From CAZWZG01 sp964638245 (GTDB lineage Bacteria > Pseudomonadota > Alphaproteobacteria > Rhodobacterales > Rhodobacteraceae): a DNA stretch of 27,622 bases. Where the stretch lies: contig CAZWZG010000023.1 in NCBI GenBank assembly GCA_964638245.1, forward strand, positions 1 through 27,622, read 5' to 3'. Below are positions 9,601-18,267 of the stretch, one piece after another. A program made the translations under genes and the position numbers. Position 1 is the first letter of the stretch. Every line of letters begins with the position of its first letter. The notes under the pieces are model-generated. The model saw nothing but the letters and a program-made list of their open reading frames with translations. It had not been told where the DNA came from and ran no database searches.

Positions 9601-11054
9601 TCTTTGATGCCAAGCCCGAGGCAATTCCAGGCAAAGCATTGGAACTGATCAGCTTTTTGTCGCACAGCCCCGAGATCGCCAATATCAAGACGAATGCCGA
9701 TCGTGCCCGCATGTATGTGGACAAGGCGAAAAAGGCACTCAACACGCCAGAGGTAAAGGCGACGCTCGACTACCTGGGAGATGCGCTCAAGGCGTTGGGG
9801 CTTGAGTTCGACTTTGAAGACATCACCGACGCCCTCGAGATGCAACTGCCCAACGACTTTGTTCTCTCAAGATTGATCCCAAGTTTCGGCGGCATCGACC
9901 TGCGAAACCTATTGCCGCAAACCTCGGTCGGATCGGACTTCAAGAAACACGTCAAGCTGACTCATGACCTGGACACCAAAGCCGGCCGGGCATGGGTGCA
10001 GGCAGATGTGAACGCGCCGCTCGCGGGTCGGGAGGCACTCTTCACCATCGGGCCATTCACACTCTTTGTGACCAATAGCCACCTGACGGCCTTCCTCCGG
10101 GCCGACGCCAGCAAGGACAGCCCGGATGTGGCCATTACGGACAAGGCCAGCCTGAAGACAGACCTTGAAGCGGTCGTAGGCGGTCAAGTCCTGGTAACTT
10201 TGAAGGAAGTGTTGATCACCTACTCGCGTGACACTGATCTGGATTTCGAGATCGATCCGCGCAAGATCCGCATCCACAAGGCAATGCAATTCGTGCAAGA
10301 CACGTTCGGATCGATCTTCGGAGACGAGGACAATGGGATGACCTTCCTGCGCGACGGGGCAACCGTTGTCGGCGTGCAGCACAAATTCTCGCTTCCTCCG
10401 ATGTCACTGAACTATGCCACATCGGGCATCTCCAACATCGCCATCTCGAACCGCTTCGCGCTGAGGGCCTTTCCCGATTTCAAGATCTCGAACCAGTTCA
10501 ATCTGTCGCGGCGCGAATTGCCGTTTATCTTTTCGATCTTCATTATCGGTGGCACGGGTTATGTGCAGGTCGATACCGACTATCTCCCCGCCGACAGGTC
10601 CCTGGTCGTCGCCGTAGAAGCCGGTCTCGGCGGCTCGGCGGCCCTCGCCTTCTCTTTTGGCCCAGTTTCCGGCGGGGTCTATATCACGTTAAGCATCGTG
10701 CTGCGCTATGTCAAACGGATCGGGGGCCCAGCGCAATCCGACGATGGCTTGTCTGTCTCGCTGGTCTTGGTGATTGCGGGCAATGTCTCTCTTTGGGGCC
10801 TGGTGACGATCTATCTCGGCCTGATGCTCTCGATGACCTACCACGAAAGCGGCCGCATCGACGCCAAGGGCTCATTATCGGTCGAAGTCCGCATCTCCAG
10901 GTGGTTCAAGCTCAAATTTTCCACCCAGGTCACCTACAAGCTGCGCGACGGCCGTTCCACCACCACGCGCACCGAAGAGCTGTCGACATCGGGCAAGGCC
11001 GCGGATGCATTCAAAAAGCTCGACGACCTGAATGAGGCACGGAAATCGCTATGA
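3675..11054 (+). CDS. Giant protein of unknown function with long coiled-coil region (2459 residues)
   Basis: I do not recognise a family. The chosen ATG has an ideal AGGAGG upstream. There is no signal peptide. Three regions are visible. Residues 1 to about 1345 are soluble, beta-rich and Pro/Gly-rich, with no repeats obvious by eye. Residues about 1350-2055 are almost continuous helix with heptad-like Ala/Leu/Glu/Lys patterning (for example EAEAALAEARQRMATEIGG and EELQPQLDALKALGTKLEA), so probably an extended coiled coil or helical bundle. Residues about 2060-2459 hold amphipathic and very hydrophobic beta-like segments (ALAFSFGPVSGGVYITLSIV, SLVLVIAGNVSLWGLVTIYL), suggesting membrane insertion or a tightly packed beta domain. 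The stop overlaps the next start in ATGA. Possible roles are a structural fibre, a pore or a delivery protein. The order resembles no toxin complex or tail protein I can name. Confidence 0.8.
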   Translation: MTIIKPAFRIFGAFRYHQPADAQDMGWETTLSTAGNLLEISYAQLAPDDDWRAFARISHWYGGALPEWTDALPAGEADNIFNAERYDDIIETLKSPDPSLFWICDPSMGTPEKGHRLRLLDCVAFDQFEDEVQDEKNEFSFSRFALRGRYQYKSNDVGSVVTFGSSSAHGGVTALRLEFGFPMVSGLGLDEAALAVFNLYPTIRDSDDGSAASLVQPSNTYATAAGVSAPSQEAVRRFGQLHFARSRNTARGHAPIDQATGGVTPDHEGFVEALGLRDVTPNRTNWIEFLGGPPGDKPTYSIAVRSSLSASGGFPVFGAAQPTLAVGAFEAETIATCDLSDTELAKALRAPLTEISWQMHSALRWNTIQPLEAGALTATAPDDSPLKGGGLQEAARLSRVAREGLVATTRQPQSILPDLTFSGRSSTQVIPLIAYVAADHFHISGTLGGTVEIKLAEDTPSEDRSPLGFGVTLDTKRQGEDVDQLHAPAARRWRHAPAPKEHLELKLGLPLLMDRADPSTKGDDFQVIFAHHPEARSTRTDLAQVMFRIDNSGLARPRSNLSARLGSLQLTGTQELLYHSSDKDTVTSQMVLRRADRPTPDPLQDAKNTPRLDVEWQLDLSLAAARPVTVDIRHGDRDERPTDLLIQEVSRDVPNEGNGQIAALHMKLIERLRDDQDRHLQGELRDVSADTFGRRDVTVLSDLPFSVYRYSRQPFEEAGGEDGSLVATYDSDQRQWLRRQRSETYLMMRPPGALGEDADKPGMLELHDPEPSRDLQHPLRPTLPPENGVARRVALDMRLAPPSALWIKPTDLERNFVLPEYAGRDLFRQRGDFGLGVEMAALRSEALYGLALGILVPTATRTRPSPRVAEIEALVGQMSPPRDSGSSQEERWKALYKTFRKRPEHLEFWTLDASARSPFVPAHFEDGTRFTLRRTAVMAPPINDARIEPTNRGGPIQPPRFAEHGLAGGALWPVESANLVRNLAETSVADGGTLDGVALSPMGISADQSVSFLEGKVKILSETREGRLHKQRVEVLGRIGALWHRAKHVVIYERTTAPSDQFAPNLPGTRTGRAVLRKVREFVEILEPVRRYPDVAGATAETCGFVSAVRFNSRIINVNSAWGGDVGRVGWQVPLWNRGAAEERPQVYPHPDIAFVTRAEGRRDGTETAQDCRDPHLIYFYTETDAGAPADTDLWPIRNGIDCTILGRPEIQLDGDMSVKAQADKDLISAGLARRAAPSRVPFGMRRFTWRLAPSPVRTQINAERGDKPIFAGLESVTFMRDFELSTGDELGEEANKGLFQNTLAEAIADPALPVGITLPHPIGNALEQVSSELPRINELAVEIGNPEISEDDRKTMAGDLVALIGAHGSTTDVATKVVDLVLDNDTKNKLAELSDKLNANDIVKKLKELDEADCDQLAQRAGTALKRRKLLVLQTIRETETRLLTEIDVRLAAGNFPSKEAVKQQLRDEIEAEISGLTGDLATSIGGVADGVAVARSAVADWRADALAALTRAKARVDEAANAIDRLKPWSRNRLEQALAQLDRVYDDAEREAEAALAEARQRMATEIGGAARSVSGVVAASISSVIRARQQTLQTANNIERHVKEQANRILATANKIPTSTDPQILKIKAKVEKSDNQTVKDAFATAEQGLAALVSFRDEVANEVEDLRKDEIAESIDQIKKAAVGVEEKVVAHLGQVDAAAQALADFSTAIAGLGFDEIKGQADGLKADIETLKGEFQEYAQQVLKAWLKEADLLDDAVDAYAERVTNRIAQVETAATAGFSAADQWLRRFQSIMQQAQTEMPAALERAVIDQVVKPAMDAAFDAVIWPSSNDTVPIKAAVERAVRGVADRAEDILDKLDQLAEDGLTEAKEACKALMGAKRRLLEGATDLIDEYKGILAEELQPQLDALKALGTKLEAVKDDAEEILKLADSLEKSAEDFTDAVEGIGTEIASATEHARTYFTGGLERAGDIFDAKPEAIPGKALELISFLSHSPEIANIKTNADRARMYVDKAKKALNTPEVKATLDYLGDALKALGLEFDFEDITDALEMQLPNDFVLSRLIPSFGGIDLRNLLPQTSVGSDFKKHVKLTHDLDTKAGRAWVQADVNAPLAGREALFTIGPFTLFVTNSHLTAFLRADASKDSPDVAITDKASLKTDLEAVVGGQVLVTLKEVLITYSRDTDLDFEIDPRKIRIHKAMQFVQDTFGSIFGDEDNGMTFLRDGATVVGVQHKFSLPPMSLNYATSGISNIAISNRFALRAFPDFKISNQFNLSRRELPFIFSIFIIGGTGYVQVDTDYLPADRSLVVAVEAGLGGSAALAFSFGPVSGGVYITLSIVLRYVKRIGGPAQSDDGLSVSLVLVIAGNVSLWGLVTIYLGLMLSMTYHESGRIDAKGSLSVEVRISRWFKLKFSTQVTYKLRDGRSTTTRTEELSTSGKAADAFKKLDDLNEARKSL

Positions 11055-14000
11055 CCCAGATCGTTCATCTGACCGCCGCCGCCGAGCCTGTCGAACTGCA
11101 CAGCCTCGAGGACAACGTCGAACGCGCTTTCGGCGTGCAGCTGGCCTTCGAGGTGCGTGGAGAGAACGAGCCCACCGCCAAGACACAGGTCGAAGGCTTT
11201 CTTGACATGCTGCCGAAGGCGGTGTTCCTGCTCGCCGACTGGGACGGGACGGACCTGACCTGTACCCTCTTGCCACGAAGTTTCGAGGCGAACCCGGACA
11301 GCCCTCCGGACATCCTCAACTGGCTGGAGATCTCCAAGCAGCAATACATGCGCTTGGCCGGGCTTCCCGAAGAGACCGATCCCGACACCTTCCCGTTCTA
11401 CGCTACGGAGCGGCGAGCAACGGCTGATATGCGCAATGCCAAGGCCGTCGATCTGTTGCGCGCCACCTGGCGCTGGCCGGCTCCGCTTGCGCAAGACGCG
11501 GGCCTCGTCTCGGCAGTCACGATGCCGGCTGCGACGGCCGCGCAACAATTTATCCTGATCGCTCCGGAAGGCACGGACCCGGACAAGATCACAGGCACGG
11601 CAACCCCCCTTGCCGATGACGACGTAGGGCTCTTCCAATTGGAGCTCGAAAACGACAACACGCCGTTGCCTTACGTGATCCTGACGCCGAATCTGGTGGA
11701 TTTAGAGCTGGATTTGCCGAGCGGATTTGAGGAATCCGGTCTGTTTCAGGTGCCGGGCGCGTCTGAGGCCCAGCACCGGCTGCTCACGCGCATCGAAGAG
11801 CGCGCGCCGTCTTTGCTTTGGGCCCCCACCGTGCTGGGCCAAGAGGCGCGGCGCACCCGCGGCGCATTCGAAGACGCCGGCGAGATTTCGGGTGCCCGGT
11901 TCGACTGGCTGGTGCGCGCCTCGGCGGTGTCGATCTTCGATGTCGTCCTCGCGGGGCTCCTCTTGCCGGTGTCCAACACGGCGACAGATGTCACCCGGCG
12001 CGGATCGGTGCTGTCGCGGCTGAGCCGACGGGTTGCCGGCGAATACGAAGCGCGCAACATCGCACTCGATGTGGACGAAGACCGGCTCTACCTCAATCTC
12101 CACCAGGGGCTCTGGACCTGGGTCTCTAACCTCGAAATCGCCGAGATCTGGGACAGCATCAAAACCGCTTTGCCCCAAGATTCGACGCTGCTCAAGATCG
12201 AGGCCGTTCTGACTGGCCAAACGACAGACAACTTCGCCCTCGACGCCTGGGAGGACGAGCTCGACGCGCTCGCAGGCGAGCTTGGACGCCTGGCCGAGCT
12301 CTTGGAGAGCGAAGCAAGCGGCGAGCGATGGCTCATTGCACTGCTCGACGACGCGCTGCACCCCATGTCCGGCCCCATGGGCGTTGCGATCTATCTTACC
12401 GAAACGCATGTCGGAACCGATCCCGAGACCGGTGTGCTGGTGTTAACGGAAGCCGAGACAACAGCCGAACTTGTGATCCTGTTTCAGCAGTTCCTCGACG
12501 ACATTCGCGGCGAATTCAACGCACCGGAGGCGCTGCGCCAGGATTTCGGGGCTGAGGCAATGCTACTGGCGGCCCGGTCCGACCTGACGCTGAACGCCCT
12601 GCGCGACGCCGTCACCGCCAGCACGCCCCTCGTCAACCGCTTCGGCGCCACTGTCACAGCGGATTTCTTCGACCGTCTCTGGGCGCCGGCGTTACTGTCT
12701 GGGCGACTGCCACCCCCAGCCGAACTTGAGGACCTTGTAAAAGAAGCCCTCGACCACAATCTCGCGACGCTGGTGCATGATCCGGACAAACGCGTGTCGT
12801 TTCTTCCCGACGAGCGCCCGCAACCGCTTTGGCTGCCCATTGCGCACAGCCCCGACGTCTTTGCCGGGGACGACACGGTCGAGCATATGTCCGGCCTGGG
12901 CTTTCTGGTGCGCCAGGGCGAGCGCGTCGCGCATACCAACCTGATCGGGCTGGCTGAAAACACCGGCACATCCGGCGCCCCGACCGATCCCGTCATCGAA
13001 GACATCGATATCCCGCGCACGGTGGATCCCTTTCTGCCGCTGCCGGCGCCGGGGGCGGCCGGCATAGCCTTCGCCTATTCCGGCGTGCCGCTGTCAAGCC
13101 CCAGCCTTGTCGCGCCGGGCATCGGTGGGCAATCGGCGGTCGAGGCACAACAGCAAGCCCTGATCGCCGCAATGGCGCCCTTTGTGAAGACCGAGGCCGA
13201 CTATGACGTTGGCGGCGCAGATTTACGCCTGCCGGACCTGGCCTATGGCAAGGCCTACCACCATGCCGCCTTTTGGGTGCCGCCCTCTGGGGTTCTGCCG
13301 CGCGACCTGCGCAAAGTTGACGACCCTTTTGCCCCGGTTCTGCCGGACGGGGATGGGTCCGATTTCTGGCCCGATGGCACCGGCTGGACCTGCCAGCGGC
13401 GGGTGGCCGTGGCAACGACCGAGATCCTGCTGGATCCGGTGCAAGAGATCCGCGACGACCTGCATCCGATCAGCCGCGACGATCCCCGCGTCGTGGTCGA
13501 AGGTGGCGAGTTGCGGCATCGCGACATCTTTCGCGGGGTCGGCGGTTTGGGCGTGCTGAACGAGGATGACACCGAGATCGTCCTGCGCGAGGTCACGGTG
13601 CCTCCGGGTTTTGCCACCGATCATCTCGTGGTGGAGGCACGGGTCGGCACGAATGTCGCGCCGCGGGAGGTCGCGGTCGCATGGGACGCCGGCGAACGAG
13701 CGCTGACCCTGACGCCCGACCTATCCGGGCTGAGCGACCAGCTCTACTGGCTGCGGCTGTCGCTGACCTCGGGCCAGGACACCGCGGTCAGCTTCGCCGA
13801 TCCGCAAAACGAAAAAGGCCAGAACACTTCGGACCGCCAGGGCCACGTGGTGCTGTTGGCGCCGGATACGGCTTGGCGGCTCCCCAAAGAGCGCACCGCC
13901 ACGCTGGACGCGCCCCGGGTGTCCTTCGAGGTCCTAGAACGCTGGGCCGCGAACGAGGCCCTTTGGACAGCAACCGGTGGCGCGAATGCCGAACAAGTCC

Positions 14001-17000
14001 TCTACGCGCTGCGCGCCGCCCGGATGCTCTTCGAAGCGATCGGCGATCCCTATGCCGAAAGGCTCAAGGCCCTGCCTGATCCCGCCGTCGGCGGCATGCT
14101 GTTTGGTCTAGCGCATAGCGACACCACCTGGCACGAGGCCTATACCGGCGACCTGACGGCCCATGGTCACCTGCCGCTGGCACCCTATCGGGACCTGAAC
14201 CCGCCGAAAGACGAAGAAGAACAGCCTCTCAAGGTCCCGGAGGGCCTGATGGGCGAAGCGGGCATAAAGGCCCTCAAGGAGGTCGTTTCACGCTACAGGG
14301 CCTTCATCGACACCCTCTTTGAAAACGCCAGCATCACTGTGTCGCTGTCGCAAGGCACGCTGGTCATCACCGAAGGCGTCAACCGCCAAATCGCCGTCAC
14401 GGTGCCTATGGGACAAGCCGCGCATCTGCGCATCTCTCCCATGGTGTCCAGCGACCACTTCACGGGAGACGTCTTCGATCCGCGCATGGCCGAGCTCTCA
14501 GTGGGCACCCACCGGGTGCAACAGCAGGACTTCATGCTTTTCGACGGTCCCGTGATGGCCGTCGAATCCATGTCCGCACCGCCTGATGCGGACACGCTCG
14601 GCATCAAGCGGGATGTTCTGACCGTGCGCGGGGCCGGGCGCGACCGCGGCTACCAGATCGAGGCAACCCCGGCCGCCCACCTGCGGCAGTTTTCGCAGTG
14701 CGACCTCGTCACTCAGCGCTGGCGCTTCACCGGCCGCCCGATCTATCGCTGGATCGCACCGGGCGAGGGCGCCCCCACCGGCCCCGTTGTGGCCGTCGGC
14801 CCAACCAACTCGGCTGGCGACACGCCCAAATCCTATGAGGATGCGACCCGGCACGCCGAAATGACGTACTTCGAAGATGACGCATTCTCTCTTCGCGAAC
14901 CGAGTGATGGAGACTTCAAACGCGTGCGCCTGCGCCCCGCGATTGAAAAGACCAATTTGCGCCGCTTTGATTGGCCGGAACGCTCCGCCACATATTACCG
15001 CCACAGGGTCGAGCTGATTTCGCGGTATGCCGGCGCGATGCAGAACCAGGGGGCGGCCCGCGTCATACCCAAGTTCGGCGTCGACGACGATGATCTCTGG
15101 GTGGCCCGTGTCGCGATTCTGGCCGAACCGGACGCGGCGCCCTTGGTGCGGCCACAGTTCCGCACCTTCCTGCCCGTGCAACGCCGGGTCGAGGGGGCGC
15201 AGCGCCAGATAGCGAACGCGCCGGTGGCCGACCCGACTCCGGTCACCTGTGTCCTGTCGGAACCACCATTCTCGCAGCTTGGACTTGCCGACCGAATCGA
15301 CGCGGAACTGGTGGTTAAGAACCTCTTCTGGGTGGACCCAGCGGTCGGCACCCTCAAGTTGCGCGACACGCGCAAAGAGATCAGCCCAGATCCGCTATTG
15401 TCGTATCACAGTGTTGCCGATACCGCGTCCCGGAGTGCGACGATCACGGCCGAGGGCCCCGCAGGTCTGCATTTCGACCAAGCGGATACCGCAGCGCCGG
15501 CCTGGTCGAATGCCCAGTACTTGCTGCAGATCGATATGCTCAACAGCGCTGGTCACGCGAACTCCGCGCCCCTGACCGAGCTTGAAGAGAGCTTTGCCGG
15601 CATCAGCCTGTCGCGACGCGCCGATTCTGGGTGGTCATGGTTCAACCGGACGCAAAACGATTTGAGCGACAACGCTTGGCTGGCCCTCCCGGACGGCGAG
15701 TTCGAGTCCGAGATTTCCGCAGGAGAGGCAACCGTCGTCAAGGTTCGGAGGGGCGGCGATGGCGCCACGGTCATCGAGGTCTTAAGGGATGCGCTCTACA
15801 AGGACGGCGGCACCGAAGACGCCCCATTCCTCACCCTTTTTCAGGACGAGGCGCACGCATTGTCGATTAAGCCAATGGGTGACAACCGCTTCCGCTTGGG
15901 CGTTTTCCGGGCGGTCAACGGCGAAGCCTCGACCGGAGAAATTGGCGGTGCACAGCTTGTGACATCCGCTGTGCTCACTGCCCACTCCACTGGCGGGCTG
16001 ACACTTGCAGGCAAAGACGCGCTGTTGCCAACACCAGCCGCACAATCCGAAACAACGCTGATGGAATGGGCGCGTAGCGCTCGGAACTTGTTGGTTGTGG
16101 CCGGACCGGACGGAGAGCCCCAGGAGGTCGCCAACCTCAAGGCCCGGTACCATGAAGGACGCATCCACTTTCATCACCTGCCTCCAGTGCAGCCAGGCAA
16201 CCAGGATCATATGCGGATCACTGCGCCACTGGCGCAACGCTGCTATCCGTTGCACCTTCACCGCCGTCTGGCGATGGTCGTGCGTCAACCCTCCGACCAG
16301 GTCGGCCACGAGATCGACCTGTTCCACGATGCCCTGCTGGCTGACGACTGGGGCATGGCATATATGGACGCGAACCGTTCACATCCGGACCGGTTGAGCG
16401 TGGTCTTGGCCGAGATGGAGTGCCGGGCCGAGATTGTACTCATCAACGAAGCGAAGCCCGAAACCCTGCCCGATGAAATCTTCGACACCGCGCTCGGGCC
16501 CAGGTACAAAACGGCGCATTTCGACTTGACGAGCACCCGCCCCGCGAACGGTGGTATCCGCCAGGTCCGGTTCCACATTCGCGCAGCGAACACACCTCTC
16601 AACCTGAAGACCCTGTCGGTCACGTTGGCCGCGATATATCGCGACGAGACAGGAGAGGTCGCAGAAAGCGTCGCGCTTAGTGAGACGGACTTTCTCTGCC
16701 AGGCCCTTGATCTGATCGTCTTCGCGCAGGATGATGGCAAGGCCAGGTTGCGCTGCCAAGCTCGCGATCTCAGAAGCGACCCGCTCGAAGGCCGTGGCAA
16801 GGAGTTCGAACTCTCAAAGGACTTCGATGACCTCCTCATGGGTCAGAAGGAAGACCCGGCCCGCAACCCCACGGAAACGCTGTTGCTGACCCTCGCCGAC
16901 ACCGACACCCAAGAGCGGTGGGTCGACGTGTCAATGCTTCATGGACGTTACGCGTTCAACTCAGCGCACGCTGACGCATTCGACTTCGACTGGCTCTTCG

Positions 17001-17125
17001 GCGCGGAAGACCTGTCGCAACTAAAATTGCCCGAGGCGCTGACGGTTGGCGAATTGAACGCCCTTCCCGAGGCACAGGCCAGACTGATTGGCCTAACGGA
17101 TCCTCTCGACATTCTCTCGACTTAG
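11051..17125 (+). CDS. Giant protein of unknown function, partner of the upstream giant (2024 residues)
   Basis: I do not recognise a family. The ATG overlaps the stop of the preceding gene (ATGA), and only a weak GAGG lies about 13 bases upstream, so translation is probably coupled and the two proteins likely act together. No signal peptide, membrane helix or nucleotide-binding motif is visible. A helical section at about residues 370-560 contains ELDALAGELGRLAELLESEA and FQQFLDDIRGEFNAPEALRQ. Most of the remainder looks like successive beta-sandwich-type domains with short strands and acidic loops. A His-rich stretch at about residues 1704-1735 (RIHFHHLPPVQP, later CYPLHLHRRLAMV) could bind metal. 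No stop, frameshift or repeat array interrupts the 6-kb frame, which argues for active selection. Confidence 0.8.
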   Translation: MTQIVHLTAAAEPVELHSLEDNVERAFGVQLAFEVRGENEPTAKTQVEGFLDMLPKAVFLLADWDGTDLTCTLLPRSFEANPDSPPDILNWLEISKQQYMRLAGLPEETDPDTFPFYATERRATADMRNAKAVDLLRATWRWPAPLAQDAGLVSAVTMPAATAAQQFILIAPEGTDPDKITGTATPLADDDVGLFQLELENDNTPLPYVILTPNLVDLELDLPSGFEESGLFQVPGASEAQHRLLTRIEERAPSLLWAPTVLGQEARRTRGAFEDAGEISGARFDWLVRASAVSIFDVVLAGLLLPVSNTATDVTRRGSVLSRLSRRVAGEYEARNIALDVDEDRLYLNLHQGLWTWVSNLEIAEIWDSIKTALPQDSTLLKIEAVLTGQTTDNFALDAWEDELDALAGELGRLAELLESEASGERWLIALLDDALHPMSGPMGVAIYLTETHVGTDPETGVLVLTEAETTAELVILFQQFLDDIRGEFNAPEALRQDFGAEAMLLAARSDLTLNALRDAVTASTPLVNRFGATVTADFFDRLWAPALLSGRLPPPAELEDLVKEALDHNLATLVHDPDKRVSFLPDERPQPLWLPIAHSPDVFAGDDTVEHMSGLGFLVRQGERVAHTNLIGLAENTGTSGAPTDPVIEDIDIPRTVDPFLPLPAPGAAGIAFAYSGVPLSSPSLVAPGIGGQSAVEAQQQALIAAMAPFVKTEADYDVGGADLRLPDLAYGKAYHHAAFWVPPSGVLPRDLRKVDDPFAPVLPDGDGSDFWPDGTGWTCQRRVAVATTEILLDPVQEIRDDLHPISRDDPRVVVEGGELRHRDIFRGVGGLGVLNEDDTEIVLREVTVPPGFATDHLVVEARVGTNVAPREVAVAWDAGERALTLTPDLSGLSDQLYWLRLSLTSGQDTAVSFADPQNEKGQNTSDRQGHVVLLAPDTAWRLPKERTATLDAPRVSFEVLERWAANEALWTATGGANAEQVLYALRAARMLFEAIGDPYAERLKALPDPAVGGMLFGLAHSDTTWHEAYTGDLTAHGHLPLAPYRDLNPPKDEEEQPLKVPEGLMGEAGIKALKEVVSRYRAFIDTLFENASITVSLSQGTLVITEGVNRQIAVTVPMGQAAHLRISPMVSSDHFTGDVFDPRMAELSVGTHRVQQQDFMLFDGPVMAVESMSAPPDADTLGIKRDVLTVRGAGRDRGYQIEATPAAHLRQFSQCDLVTQRWRFTGRPIYRWIAPGEGAPTGPVVAVGPTNSAGDTPKSYEDATRHAEMTYFEDDAFSLREPSDGDFKRVRLRPAIEKTNLRRFDWPERSATYYRHRVELISRYAGAMQNQGAARVIPKFGVDDDDLWVARVAILAEPDAAPLVRPQFRTFLPVQRRVEGAQRQIANAPVADPTPVTCVLSEPPFSQLGLADRIDAELVVKNLFWVDPAVGTLKLRDTRKEISPDPLLSYHSVADTASRSATITAEGPAGLHFDQADTAAPAWSNAQYLLQIDMLNSAGHANSAPLTELEESFAGISLSRRADSGWSWFNRTQNDLSDNAWLALPDGEFESEISAGEATVVKVRRGGDGATVIEVLRDALYKDGGTEDAPFLTLFQDEAHALSIKPMGDNRFRLGVFRAVNGEASTGEIGGAQLVTSAVLTAHSTGGLTLAGKDALLPTPAAQSETTLMEWARSARNLLVVAGPDGEPQEVANLKARYHEGRIHFHHLPPVQPGNQDHMRITAPLAQRCYPLHLHRRLAMVVRQPSDQVGHEIDLFHDALLADDWGMAYMDANRSHPDRLSVVLAEMECRAEIVLINEAKPETLPDEIFDTALGPRYKTAHFDLTSTRPANGGIRQVRFHIRAANTPLNLKTLSVTLAAIYRDETGEVAESVALSETDFLCQALDLIVFAQDDGKARLRCQARDLRSDPLEGRGKEFELSKDFDDLLMGQKEDPARNPTETLLLTLADTDTQERWVDVSMLHGRYAFNSAHADAFDFDWLFGAEDLSQLKLPEALTVGELNALPEAQARLIGLTDPLDILST

Positions 17126-18267
17126 AAAGGCAAATCAATTCCGTCGCGCATCGCAATTGCGAAGTCCGAGCAATCGTCCACACCAAACCCACGCGCTTTT
17201 GGGATGCGGCACCCCCTCGATTTGTGTGCAACGATACCCTGCGTCGCGATGCGCGGGGCGTCGAAAAAAAATGCTACGGGTGCGAGGTCGGTGGAAGGAA
17301 CAGCTCTGCGGTGGGCTCGATTCCGTCATCTGAGCCTCTTGGTCGGGGATATCGGCCTCGAACGGCTGCTCTTCTACTCGACCCGAATTCCGTTCGTGTC
17401 CGGAGCGAAGGACTGGCGGTCGCCTCAGCCAACGCTAGCCATGACCGCAAACCGTCGATACCAGCCACTCGCGCGACGGGGTCGAATGGCCGGAAAGTCC
17501 GCGAAGCGGACCCTGCTACGCCAACTTCGAACGACTACTTTGAGCAGAACGTCTAACTCCTGCGAATTAGCCACAATCGATATCTCGTCCTCGGTGTACA
17601 CCATAAGCCTCCGAGGAAGCCAATATTTGTCGGCGCACCGATTTGTGTGCGACGCCGTGCGAAATCACACGATCAAAACATGAACACATGCTGCACACGA
17701 CACCGCACAAGTCGCTGAAACCAAGACATAATCGCCCCGATCCATCATGGGCGCGCAAGACATACGCCAAGGTACGATATTTTGCGATGTTCTTTCCATG
17801 GCTGACGTTTAGCGCGGTGCGGCCAATCGCGCCAGAGCATCATTTCAGTCCGTTTCCCGCTCATTCGAACCCATTTTTGATCTTGTTACAACAAATGTTG
17901 GGCCTGGATCGCGATGTTGTAGCTCGGCCCTACCCCTTTCTGTGCCGCCGTTCGCCGCTCTGTATGTGAACTCACACAACGCGGACATTGCGGCCATTCT
18001 CTATTCGGACTTCGCTTTCGCAGCAATCGTTCGCCAATGCAGCATAGTCATCGCCGCGTTGTAGCCCAAGTCGTGAGATCGGTCATTGCAGACTGGTCTG
18101 GGAGGCAATGTCCATACCGTCCTTTCGCCGCACAATTGATTGACCGTCGAGAGGCGGACTTTTCCCGCAATGGACTTTGGGACTCCACTGACGCAGCATT
18201 CTCTAGCAGTCGCGGCGCGAAAACCGATGCGGCGTAGCACGCGTCTTCCAGCACCGCCACAACCATT
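17126..18267. other. 1142-base gene-poor gap between convergent giant operon and protease-nuclease gene
   Basis: Open frames here are short, overlapping on both strands and rich in Arg, Ser and Cys without recognisable families, so I call none of them genes. It is less GC-rich than the flanking coding DNA. It holds a near-exact 16-base direct repeat (CGATTTGTGTGCAACG at 17218-17233, CGATTTGTGTGCGACG at 17639-17654), a perfect 12-base palindrome TCGCAATTGCGA at 17151-17162 just after the giant operon, and TGTGAACTCACA at 17965-17976. No hairpin with a U-tract was found, so termination of the convergent genes is not explained. Confidence 0.5.
17218..17654 (+). repeat. Degenerate 16-base direct repeat pair
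   Basis: Copies at 17218-17233 and 17639-17654 differ at one base (CGATTTGTGTGC[A/G]ACG). They are 421 bases apart in non-coding DNA. They could be remnants of a dispersed intergenic element or binding sites; two copies alone do not settle this. Confidence 0.35.

Noticed and set aside
3675..17125. Phage tail, contractile injection system or Tc-toxin locus
   Set aside because: The coiled-coil giant recalls a tape-measure or TcA protein in size, but there are no sheath, tube, baseplate, AAA+ or Rhs/TcB-type genes, and no family motif supports it.
17204..17969. Frames of 159 and 108 residues in the 1.1-kb gap
   Set aside because: They overlap one another in different frames, lack ribosome sites and have unlikely residue composition.
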